From Croceibacterium_A sp965977975 (GTDB lineage Bacteria; Pseudomonadota; Alphaproteobacteria; Sphingomonadales; Sphingomonadaceae), in NCBI GenBank assembly GCA_965977975.1, contig CBHCZH010000086.1:1-14499 (forward strand): a stretch of 14,499 bases of DNA. The letters are read 5' to 3'. Both the position numbers and the translations under genes were made by a program. The notes under the pieces were generated by a model. It saw nothing but the letters and a program-made list of their open reading frames with translations. It searched no databases and was not told the origin of the DNA. Shown here in pieces: positions 1 through 6,210 of this stretch; position 1 is the stretch's first letter, and the number at the start of each line of letters is the position of its first letter.

Positions 1-1114
1 GCGGTCGGATGACATCCGGATCGACAACCTCGGCAGAATCGATGATCTCGCCGATCGTGCGCCCCTCGACCGTGGGCGAATCGAGGTGCAGGAAGGATTT
101 GAGCCGCTTGAGGATGGCCGGCACGCCTCCCGCCGTCATCAAGCGTTCGGTCAGATGTTCGCCCGCAGGCTGGACATTGGCGATCAGCGGCACTCGGCGG
201 GCGATCTCGTCGAAACGATCCAGTGTCAGCGGCACCCCGACGCGCCCGGCGAGCGCCAGCAGGTGGATGATGACGTTCGTCGATCCGCCTACCGCACAGA
301 GGAGCGCGATGGCGTTGTCGAACGCCCGCTCGTCCAGGATTTCGTTCGGGCACGGGGTTCCTTCTGCTGCCATCCTGACGCTCTGGCGGCCGACTTCACG
401 GGCGATGCGATTGCGATGGCGGTCGAATGCCGGAACGAGGCTGCTGCCGGACAAGGCCAGACCCAAGGCCTCGCAGATCGCCGACATCGAGGAGGCCGTA
501 CCCATCTCGGCGCAGTGCCCCGGCGTTCCCATGATGCTGCGTTCGAATGCCACGAAGTCGCTCTTCGATACTTCGCCGGCCCGCAGCTCGTCGACAAATC
601 GCCAGACACCGGTGGCGGTTGCGAGGTGCCCACCGGTTCGGGAACGCGGCGTGGCCGGGCCACTGGTCAGGAAGATCGTTGGAACGTTGGCGCTGGCTGC
701 GCCCATCAACAGCGCCGGCTGCGTCTTGTCGCAGCCACCAAGCAGCACCACCGAATCGAACGGGTAGGCCCTGATGCACTCCTCCGCGTCCATCGCGAGC
801 AGGTTGCGGAACGGAAAGGAGGTCGGCTTGATGATGTTTTCGCTTACGGACATCAGCGGCACCTCGAACGGAATGCCGCCGGCCTCCAGGATTCCGGTCC
901 TCACGTCCTCGGCCAGAGCGCGAAGGTTGAGATTGCACGGATTGATGTCCGACCAGGTGTTGAGCATCCCGACAATCGGACGCTCCATCAGGTCTTCGCG
1001 GCTCCATCCGGCAGCTGCCAGGGTTGAGCGGTGGACGAAACCGGGCAGGTCGTCCTTGCGGAACCAGCGTACGCTACGCCGCGGTTCGCCACGCGTCGTC
1101 TTATCTTCGCTCAT
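1..1114 (-). CDS. IlvD/Edd-family sugar-acid (probably pentonate-type) dehydratase, 3' end outside window
   Basis: The reading frame opens with ATG at 1114 and stays open to the window edge, giving the first 371 residues of a protein family that is usually about 570-600 long, so the C-terminal third is missing. IlvD/Edd enzymes are Fe-S and Mg dependent and dehydrate dihydroxy or polyhydroxy acids to 2-keto-3-deoxy acids. Visible ligands are Cys60 (INPCNLN), Cys128 with Asp129-Lys130 (GGCDKTQPALLMGA) and Cys201 (PGHCAEMGTASSM), plus Glu92 (SENI). The next conserved block, CAVGGSTN, is at 273-280. The C60/C128/C201 spacing and the CDK-x-x-PALLMGA form resemble the [2Fe-2S] pentonate dehydratases (L-arabinonate, D-xylonate) more than amino-acid-pathway IlvD. 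The substrate cannot be read from sequence; IlvD itself or 6-phosphogluconate dehydratase is less likely. A GGGTG about 5 nt upstream of the ATG could serve as ribosome binding site. It is divergent from the nag genes, so it may or may not share their regulation. Confidence 0.88.
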   Translation of the reverse strand, partial: MSEDKTTRGEPRRSVRWFRKDDLPGFVHRSTLAAAGWSREDLMERPIVGMLNTWSDINPCNLNLRALAEDVRTGILEAGGIPFEVPLMSVSENIIKPTSFPFRNLLAMDAEECIRAYPFDSVVLLGGCDKTQPALLMGAASANVPTIFLTSGPATPRSRTGGHLATATGVWRFVDELRAGEVSKSDFVAFERSIMGTPGHCAEMGTASSMSAICEALGLALSGSSLVPAFDRHRNRIAREVGRQSVRMAAEGTPCPNEILDERAFDNAIALLCAVGGSTNVIIHLLALAGRVGVPLTLDRFDEIARRVPLIANVQPAGEHLTERLMTAGGVPAILKRLKSFLHLDSPTVEGRTIGEIIDSAEVVDPDVIRP

Positions 1115-1337
1115 CTGTCACCCAGTCCGGACTATGCGGGACCATGATACACCCGAACCTGAGCCCTATCTGCCGTTTGCTCCTTTGGTGCAGGACGAAC
1201 TCGCGTGTCCTTTCGCTGACTCAGTGAGTTCTTCTGGCACAAAGCATTGCAACAAGCAGTTGCGGCGACTGGCGTCACGGCGATCCAATCGATGGCTTAG
1301 GCTCTTTGGCTAGGTTACGGAAAGCGGGACGACAAGG
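1115..1337. promoter_or_regulatory. Divergent intergenic region between the dehydratase and nagB-II, with several short dyads
   Basis: This 223-bp stretch must hold both divergent promoters. Dyads visible by eye are AGTCCGGACT (1124-1133, a perfect palindrome just upstream of the dehydratase ribosome binding site), AGGAC/GTCCT separated by 10 nt (1192-1211), ACTCA-G-TGAGT (1219-1229) and GCAAC-5 nt-GTTGC (1249-1263). I could not pick a convincing -35/-10 pair. Any of these could be an operator, but short dyads arise by chance in GC-rich DNA. No coding frame in it looks real. Confidence 0.4.
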
Positions 1338-2384
1338 ATGAACGCGGACATGGGATCGACGACGACGCTGATGTTTGCAGAAGCGGCGGAAGCAGCTTCG
1401 GTAGCGGAGCGGCAATTGACCGATCTGAAGCGTGACATGCATTCGTTGGGCCAGAGGCTGCGCAAGATGGATCCGCCCCTTGTGATCACCTGCGCAAGGG
1501 GAAGCTCCGATCATGCAGCAACCTTTGCCAAATATCTCATCGAGGTCCGAGGCCGAACACCGGTCGCCTCCTTCGCCCCCTCGACATCATCGCTCTACGC
1601 AACACCGTGGCGGCACCTCAGGGGGGCGCTTTTTCTCGCGATATCGCAATCGGGCCAGAGCCCCGATATCATCATCTCGGCTCGCGCGGCGAAAGATGCC
1701 GGTGCATTCGTGGTCGCCATCGTCAACGATGTGAACTCTCCGCTCTCGGAGGTGGCCGAAGTTGCGATCCCCATCCTGGCTGGCCGGGAGCGCAGCGTTG
1801 CCGCCACCAAGTCGTTCATCGGCTCCCTCCTGATCATCCTCGGCCTCGTGGCGGCATGGAGCGACGAGGACGATCTCAACCGCGCGTTGGCCGATGCCCC
1901 ACAGGTCCTCCAGACGGCCTGGAACCTGGACTGGTCGCCGGCCGTGGCCGCCTTGTCTCAGGCAAGCAGTCTATTCGTGCTCGGCCGCGGGCTGAATTAC
2001 GCGATCGCGCAGGAAGCGGCCCTGAAACTCAAGGAAACCTGCGGCCTTCATGCGGAAGCGTTCAGCGCTGCGGAGGTCAAGCACGGCCCGATGGCGCTGG
2101 TAGGCGCCGATTTCCCGGTGATCATGCTGATGCCGAGCGGCGAAGGGCGGGACGCGTTCGGTACGCTCGTGCGCGACTTCATCGACCGCCGCGCGCAGGT
2201 AATCATGACGGGCGGTGAGCAGGACGGGGCGCTGACCCTGCCCTTCCTTCCCGAGCTCCACCCGGCCCTCGCGCCGCTCGCGACGATTCAGAGCTTCTAC
2301 CGCTTCGCCGTTTCGCTGAGCCTCGCTCGCGGGCTCGATCCGGATCGCCCGCCGCATCTTCGCAAGGTAACCGAGACCCGATGA
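1338..2384 (+). CDS. nagB-II: SIS-domain glucosamine-6-phosphate deaminase (NagB-II type)
   Basis: The product is 348 residues with two SIS (sugar isomerase) domains and no N-terminal glutaminase domain, which separates it from GlmS. It is predicted to convert glucosamine-6-P to fructose-6-P plus ammonia in the cytoplasm, the last step of GlcNAc catabolism. SIS1 shows CARGSSDHAATFAKY (52-66), SQSGQSPDI (103-111) and ERSVAATKSF (151-160). SIS2 shows LGRGLNYAIAQEAALKLKE (215-233) followed by HAEAF (238-242) and EVKHGPM (246-252), the GlmS-like active-site block. The start is uncertain: ATG at 1338 has AAGG directly abutting it, whereas in-frame ATG at 1350 has AAGGA 11 nt upstream, and ATG 1371 is also possible. 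Its TGA overlaps the nagA ATG (ATGA, 2381-2384), so the two are translationally coupled. Family members of unknown sugar specificity (FrlB/AgaS-like) are the alternative, but the nagA partner favours NagB-II. Confidence 0.9.
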   Translation: MNADMGSTTTLMFAEAAEAASVAERQLTDLKRDMHSLGQRLRKMDPPLVITCARGSSDHAATFAKYLIEVRGRTPVASFAPSTSSLYATPWRHLRGALFLAISQSGQSPDIIISARAAKDAGAFVVAIVNDVNSPLSEVAEVAIPILAGRERSVAATKSFIGSLLIILGLVAAWSDEDDLNRALADAPQVLQTAWNLDWSPAVAALSQASSLFVLGRGLNYAIAQEAALKLKETCGLHAEAFSAAEVKHGPMALVGADFPVIMLMPSGEGRDAFGTLVRDFIDRRAQVIMTGGEQDGALTLPFLPELHPALAPLATIQSFYRFAVSLSLARGLDPDRPPHLRKVTETR

Positions 2385-3511
2385 GCCTGGTCGCGCTTCA
2401 TGCCACTCGGGTCCTGACACCCGGCGGATTCCAGCCGGAATGGTGCGTCCTGGTGGACGGGGAGCGGATCGCCGGCAGCATGCCGTCAAGAGACTGCCCG
2501 GCCGATCTCCAGCGAAGGGAGTTGGAGGGCGACCTTCTGCCGGGCTTCATCGACCTGCAGGTGAACGGCGGTGGCGGGGTTCTGTTCAACGACCATCCCA
2601 CGGTCGAGGGCATCGCGGCCATTGGCGAAGCTCATCGGCGCTTCGGTACGACCGGGTTCCTGCCGACATTGATAAGCGACGATCTGGGGACAGTGGAGCG
2701 AGCGATCCAAGCGGTGGATGCCGCCATCGAACGGCGGATCCCGGGGGTGCTCGGAATTCACATCGAGGGACCTTTCCTGAACCCGGCCAGGAAAGGGATT
2801 CACGATGCCGCCAAGTTCCGAACCCTCGATGAGCAGGCGCTGCGCCTTTTGACTTCGCTGCGTCGTGGCCGCGTCCTGGTGACCCTTGCGCCGGAACTGG
2901 CGCCGCCTGGGGCTATTCGTGCGCTGGTAGATCGCGGCGCTGTGGTCGCCGCCGGCCATACGGCGGCCACCTATGACGATGTCCAGCTGGCCTTCGCCGA
3001 AGGACTGAGTGGGTTTACGCATCTCTTCAACGCGATGACCCAGCTCGGGAGCCGCGAACCCGGGACCGTCGGCGCCGCGCTTGAAAATCTGTCAAGCTGG
3101 TGTGGGCTCATCGTTGACGGCCATCACGTTCATCCGGCCGCCCTCCGAGTCGCGCTCGCTGCGAAAGGTGCGGAGCGCCTGGTCCTCGTCACCGATGCCA
3201 TGCCAACGGTGGGGTCGGATCAAAGGTCCTTTCAGCTGGCTGGCCAGCGTATCGAGTGCGATGGTGATCGGTGTACGGCTTCCGATGGAACGTTGGCGGG
3301 GTCCAACCTGAACATGGCGGCGGCCATACGCAATGCCGTGCGCCTTATGGGTGTGGATGTGGCGACTGCCGTCAGGATGGCGAGCAGAGTGCCGGCTTCG
3401 GTGATAGGACTGGCGGACGAGCGCGGCTCGATCACGCCCGGAATGCGCGCCGATCTCGTGCTTGTCGACAGCGCGAACAACGTGGTTGAAAGCTGGATTT
3501 CGGGGCAGTGA
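2381..3511 (+). CDS. nagA: N-acetylglucosamine-6-phosphate deacetylase
   Basis: The protein has 376 residues, the usual NagA length. It is an amidohydrolase-superfamily enzyme that removes acetate from GlcNAc-6-P, giving GlcN-6-P for the upstream deaminase. Motifs occur in family order: PGFIDLQVNGGGG (54-66), GIHIEGPFLNPARKGIHD (125-142), AGHTAATYDD (191-200), THLFNAM (213-219), VDGHHVHP (245-252), LVTDAMPTVGSD (269-280) and an LAGSNLNM block near the C-terminus. By comparison with E. coli NagA, Gln60, Glu129, His193 and His214 would be metal ligands, Asp272 the general base, and His141 and His249 phosphate or substrate contacts. The start is fixed by the 4-nt overlap with the deaminase stop. 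It ends 16 bp from the tail of the convergent kinase gene, with no clear terminator hairpin between them. Confidence 0.95.
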   Translation: MSLVALHATRVLTPGGFQPEWCVLVDGERIAGSMPSRDCPADLQRRELEGDLLPGFIDLQVNGGGGVLFNDHPTVEGIAAIGEAHRRFGTTGFLPTLISDDLGTVERAIQAVDAAIERRIPGVLGIHIEGPFLNPARKGIHDAAKFRTLDEQALRLLTSLRRGRVLVTLAPELAPPGAIRALVDRGAVVAAGHTAATYDDVQLAFAEGLSGFTHLFNAMTQLGSREPGTVGAALENLSSWCGLIVDGHHVHPAALRVALAAKGAERLVLVTDAMPTVGSDQRSFQLAGQRIECDGDRCTASDGTLAGSNLNMAAAIRNAVRLMGVDVATAVRMASRVPASVIGLADERGSITPGMRADLVLVDSANNVVESWISGQ

Positions 3512-3527
3512 AACCCGCAGCCGGTTC

Positions 3528-4403
3528 TCAGCCGCCGTTTTTCCCGGCCCGTGTACGGGCGAGGAGAATGGCGCCGTCCAGGGGATCGCCGAGCGGGTCT
3601 TCAAGCCGTTCCCTGATGCTAGGCGTCAACCAGTCCCGCAGAGGGGATGCCATGCCGCCCACCAGGCAGCAACGCGGGGCACCGCGCTCCAGCAGGGTGC
3701 GAACGATAGCCTCAATCCGGCGCGCCGATTCCTGCACGATCAGCTCGGCATTGGCATCGCCCTGAATGGCGTGGGCCAGCACCATCGGCGCAAAGGCCGC
3801 ATAATCGGTCGGCGTCGCCCGTGCCGTCCAGTCGACGATTTCTCCGGCCGACCCATGAAAGCGATCGAGCATCTCCAGCGTCATCGGTGTGTGCGGAATG
3901 CGTCCGTCGCGCGCCCATAAAGCGCGCCGGATCGCCCGGAGGCCCAGCTCGGCGCCGCTGCCTTCGTCGGATACCGGAAAGCCGTAGCCGCCGATCGTGA
4001 ATACGTCCTCGCCGACGCGGGCAAAGCCGACGCTCCCCGTGCCCACGGCGACAATCGCGCCGTCGTGCCCGTCGTGGGCGCCGAGGTTGGCAATGGCCGC
4101 GTCGCTTGCGAACGCGGTCGTCCTGAACGGAAAGGCATGGGCTTTGAGGCCTTCGAGGATTCCGCGGCGGTTGAGCCCGGCTATTCCCATTCCGGCGTGG
4201 ATCGACGAGACTTCGGTCGTCGTCAGCCCGGCCTGGGCCACCGCCTGGGAATAGGCTTCCTCGATGGCCCGCAGTGCCTGGGGCAAGCCGGACGGCGTGT
4301 TGGCCGGCCCGGCCTCGCCGGTTCCCAGGATGTCCCGGGCATCCGAAACCAGCCGTGCGCGGGTGTGTGTGCCACCGGCGTCTATACCGAGGAAAAATTC
4401 CAT
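3528..4403 (-). CDS. BadF/BadG/BcrA/BcrD-type amino-sugar kinase (GlcNAc, GlcN or MurNAc kinase)
   Basis: The product is 291 residues of the ASKHA (actin/hexokinase) fold. Motifs are PHOSPHATE-1 GIDAGGTHTRARL (6-18), catalytic Asp101 in FASDAAIA, PHOSPHATE-2 AVGTGSVGFA (119-128) and the family signature GGYGFPVSDEGSGAELG (138-154), followed by a C-terminal CLVGGMASPL adenosine motif. The family includes eukaryotic-type GlcNAc kinase, bacterial glucosamine kinase and the MurNAc/GlcNAc kinase MurK. The gene is divergent from murQ and tail-to-tail with nagA, so it probably makes GlcNAc-6-P and/or MurNAc-6-P in the cytoplasm. ATG 4403 puts the GIDAGGT motif at residue 6, as usual. An in-frame ATG at 4442 would add 13 residues and has no visible ribosome binding site. 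The ribosome binding site of the chosen start (GAGCGGA) is also weak. The family is certain, the substrate is not. Confidence 0.88.
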   Translation of the reverse strand: MEFFLGIDAGGTHTRARLVSDARDILGTGEAGPANTPSGLPQALRAIEEAYSQAVAQAGLTTTEVSSIHAGMGIAGLNRRGILEGLKAHAFPFRTTAFASDAAIANLGAHDGHDGAIVAVGTGSVGFARVGEDVFTIGGYGFPVSDEGSGAELGLRAIRRALWARDGRIPHTPMTLEMLDRFHGSAGEIVDWTARATPTDYAAFAPMVLAHAIQGDANAELIVQESARRIEAIVRTLLERGAPRCCLVGGMASPLRDWLTPSIRERLEDPLGDPLDGAILLARTRAGKNGG

Positions 4404-4511
4404 GATCCGCTCGGATAGCGTGACGTACGATGATAGCAACATGGCGCGATGGCGAGATGTCCGTGCCGCGCCGATATTCGGGCCGCACGATCACCAGCGG
4501 GAGACACTGTC
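4404..4511. promoter_or_regulatory. Divergent promoter region between the amino-sugar kinase and murQ
   Basis: The 108-bp gap must carry the start signals for both divergent genes. It contains a small dyad, CCGA-TAT-TCGG (4471-4481), flanked imperfectly by GTGC (4463-4466) and GCAC (4485-4488), which could be an operator core. GGGAGA at 4498-4503 is the murQ ribosome binding site. No consensus sigma-70 promoter is convincing. Confidence 0.35.
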
Positions 4512-5405
4512 TTGTCGACTGAAGATATCAGCTCCCGATTTGGCGATCTCGATCGGTGGTCCACACACGAAATTGTGCGGGCGATGCTGGAAGGGCAGCT
4601 TGCCGCGGCGGCCGCGGTGCTGCCGCAAGTCGAGCTGATCGCCAGTGCCGCGGACGATGCGGCAATTCGGCTGAACGACCCGAATGGCCGCCTCATCTAC
4701 GTTGGTGCAGGTACTTCAGGGCGGATCGCAGCCATGGACGGCGTGGAGCTCGGTCCGACCTTCGATTGGGATGGCAGGCGCGTGGCTTATCTGCTTGCAG
4801 GTGGGCCGGACGCGATCCTGAGCGCCATCGAGGGGGCCGAGGACGACGCATCGGCCGGCGACGCGGAGATGCGCGGCCTCGCGCCGACCTCTAGCGACGT
4901 GGTGATCGGCGTCGCCGCCAGCGGACGCACCCCTTACACAGTGGCCGCGGTTCGAACGGCCGAAGCGGCGGGCGCTTTGACGATCGGGTTCGCGAGCAAT
5001 GCTGGAACACCGCTCCTCCAAAGCGTCGCTCACCCGATCCTCCTGGACACCGGAGCTGAAATCGTTGCCGGATCCACGCGAATGAAGGCTGGAACGGCGC
5101 AGAAGATCGCCTTGAACACGTTCTCGACCGCCGTGATGGTGCGGCTTGGGCGGGTCTACGCGGGTCTCATGATCAACATGCGGCTGACGAACCGGAAGCT
5201 CAGAAGCCGCGCCCTGGAGATGATCTGCGAAGTGACTCATGTGGAAAGATCGATTGCCGAAGACGCGCTCGAGCAGGCGGACGGCGACATCAAGCTGGCG
5301 GTGCTAATCGCCTTGGGTGAAACTCCGGAACAAGGTGCAGCTTCGTTACACGCAGCGGGCGGCAACCTTAGAGCGGCCATCGAGCGGTCGAAATCCGATA
5401 ATTAG
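4512..5405 (+). CDS. murQ: N-acetylmuramic acid 6-phosphate etherase
   Basis: MurQ cleaves the D-lactyl ether of MurNAc-6-P, yielding GlcNAc-6-P and D-lactate, in peptidoglycan recycling or salvage. The 297-residue product is one SIS domain plus the family C-terminal helical part, matching the roughly 298 residues of E. coli MurQ. Diagnostic motifs are IYVGAGTSGR (62-71), DGVELGPT (76-83), IEGAEDDA (106-113), VAASGRTPY (134-142) and AGSTRMKAGTAQK (186-198). Glu79 and Glu110 correspond to catalytic Glu83 and Glu114 of E. coli. The TTG at 4512 is chosen as start because GGGAGA lies 8 nt upstream and the N-terminus then matches family length; an ATG at 4449 would add 21 residues of unrelated, Arg-rich sequence. 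GlcNAc-6-P from this enzyme would feed NagA. No AnmK, MurP or MurR homologue is in view. Confidence 0.95.
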   Translation: MSTEDISSRFGDLDRWSTHEIVRAMLEGQLAAAAAVLPQVELIASAADDAAIRLNDPNGRLIYVGAGTSGRIAAMDGVELGPTFDWDGRRVAYLLAGGPDAILSAIEGAEDDASAGDAEMRGLAPTSSDVVIGVAASGRTPYTVAAVRTAEAAGALTIGFASNAGTPLLQSVAHPILLDTGAEIVAGSTRMKAGTAQKIALNTFSTAVMVRLGRVYAGLMINMRLTNRKLRSRALEMICEVTHVERSIAEDALEQADGDIKLAVLIALGETPEQGAASLHAAGGNLRAAIERSKSDN

Positions 5406-5438
5406 CGGGGTTGCCCAAGCGAAGCCCGGGCGCGCCAG
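5406..5438. other. Short convergent spacer between murQ and radC
   Basis: Only 33 bp separate the two convergent stop codons. It contains the 8-bp palindrome GCCCGGGC (5424-5431) but no stem-loop with a U-tract on either strand, so I do not call a terminator. Confidence 0.3.
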
Positions 5439-6146
5439 CTAGATCAACCCTTTCGCCCGCAACGACACATGCCCCTCGTGTCCCACGATCACATGGTCGT
5501 GCACGGTGATGCCCAGATGTCGACCGGCCTCGGCGATGCGCTGGGTTATCTGGATATCCGCCCGGCTTGGCTCGGGGCTGCCGCTCGGATGGTTGTGGAC
5601 CAGGATCAGCGCGGTTGCGCCGAGATCGAGGCCGCGGCGGATCACTTCGCGCGGGTGGATCGCCGCTTCGTCGATCGTGCCGTCGCCGACGTGATGGTCG
5701 TGCACCAGCCGGTTGCGGCTGTCGAGGTAGAGGACGCGGACGCGCTCGACGGTCAGGTGCGCCATGTCGATCGCGAGGTAATCGAGCAGCGCCTGCCAGC
5801 TGCCGAGCACCGGCTTCTGGCGCACTTCGCTCCGCGCCATGCGCCGGGCGGCGAGTGCGGCGATCTTGAGCGCGCCGATCCCGGCGTCGCTGACCCCCTT
5901 CACCTGGCGTAGCGCGCCTGGCTCGGCATCGAGCACTGCAGAAAGTGAGCCGAACCGCACCAACAGCTCCTTGGCAACCGGCTTGGTATCACCGCGCGCC
6001 TGCGCACCGAACAACAGGTATTCGAGCACTTCGTAGTCGGCGAGCGCTTCCGCGCCGCCTTCCAGCAGGCGTTGGCGCAACCGGGCCCGGTGGCCGACAC
6101 CGCCATGCAGCGGCTTGGCCGCGGGTTCAGGCTCCTCACCGGACAA
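5439..6146 (-). CDS. radC: RadC family protein (UPF0758, JAMM/MPN metalloprotease-like fold)
   Basis: From the TTG at 6146 the product is 235 residues, near the E. coli RadC length of about 222. The N-terminal half carries the helix-hairpin-helix-like region typical of RadC (FGSLSAVLDAEPGALRQVKG and following, about residues 65-100). The C-terminal half is the JAMM domain with H184-N-H186-P-S-G, then ten residues to Asp197 (HNHPSGSPEPSRAD), which forms the zinc-binding His-x-His-x10-Asp signature. The molecular function is unknown; the historical DNA-repair name came from a mutation later assigned to recG. The start is inferred: TTG 6146 has GGGAG upstream on the minus strand and gives the family-like opening before GHRARLRQRLLEGG. 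An ATG at 6266 would add 40 residues and overlap the ydbH start. It sits convergent to murQ and divergent from ydbH. Confidence 0.88.
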   Translation of the reverse strand: MSGEEPEPAAKPLHGGVGHRARLRQRLLEGGAEALADYEVLEYLLFGAQARGDTKPVAKELLVRFGSLSAVLDAEPGALRQVKGVSDAGIGALKIAALAARRMARSEVRQKPVLGSWQALLDYLAIDMAHLTVERVRVLYLDSRNRLVHDHHVGDGTIDEAAIHPREVIRRGLDLGATALILVHNHPSGSPEPSRADIQITQRIAEAGRHLGITVHDHVIVGHEGHVSLRAKGLI

Positions 6147-6210
6147 CCGTGCTCGCTCCCATCGCGCAATGCATTGCCTTTGCCGAGCTTCACGCGCAAG
6201 GGTGCGAGCG
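6147..6210. promoter_or_regulatory. radC-ydbH divergent spacer with a perfect 12-bp palindrome
   Basis: This 64-bp spacer contains GCAATGCATTGC (6166-6177), a perfect palindrome that could bind a dimeric regulator, and AAGGG (6198-6202), the ydbH ribosome binding site. No clear sigma-70 hexamers are seen. Confidence 0.35.

Noticed and set aside
9..1027. Two plus-strand open frames over the dehydratase gene
   Set aside because: The minus strand encodes a continuous IlvD/Edd protein with all Fe-S and Mg ligands, so the plus-strand frames are shadows.
5406..5438. GCCCGGGC palindrome as a murQ/radC terminator
   Set aside because: It is a gapless 8-bp palindrome that cannot form a looped stem of useful length, and no U-tract follows.
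6115..6210. N-terminal extension of YdbH from ATG 6115
   Set aside because: The 32 extra residues are Arg/Cys/Ser-rich, overlap radC, and have no ribosome binding site, whereas ATG 6211 has AAGGG at 8 nt.
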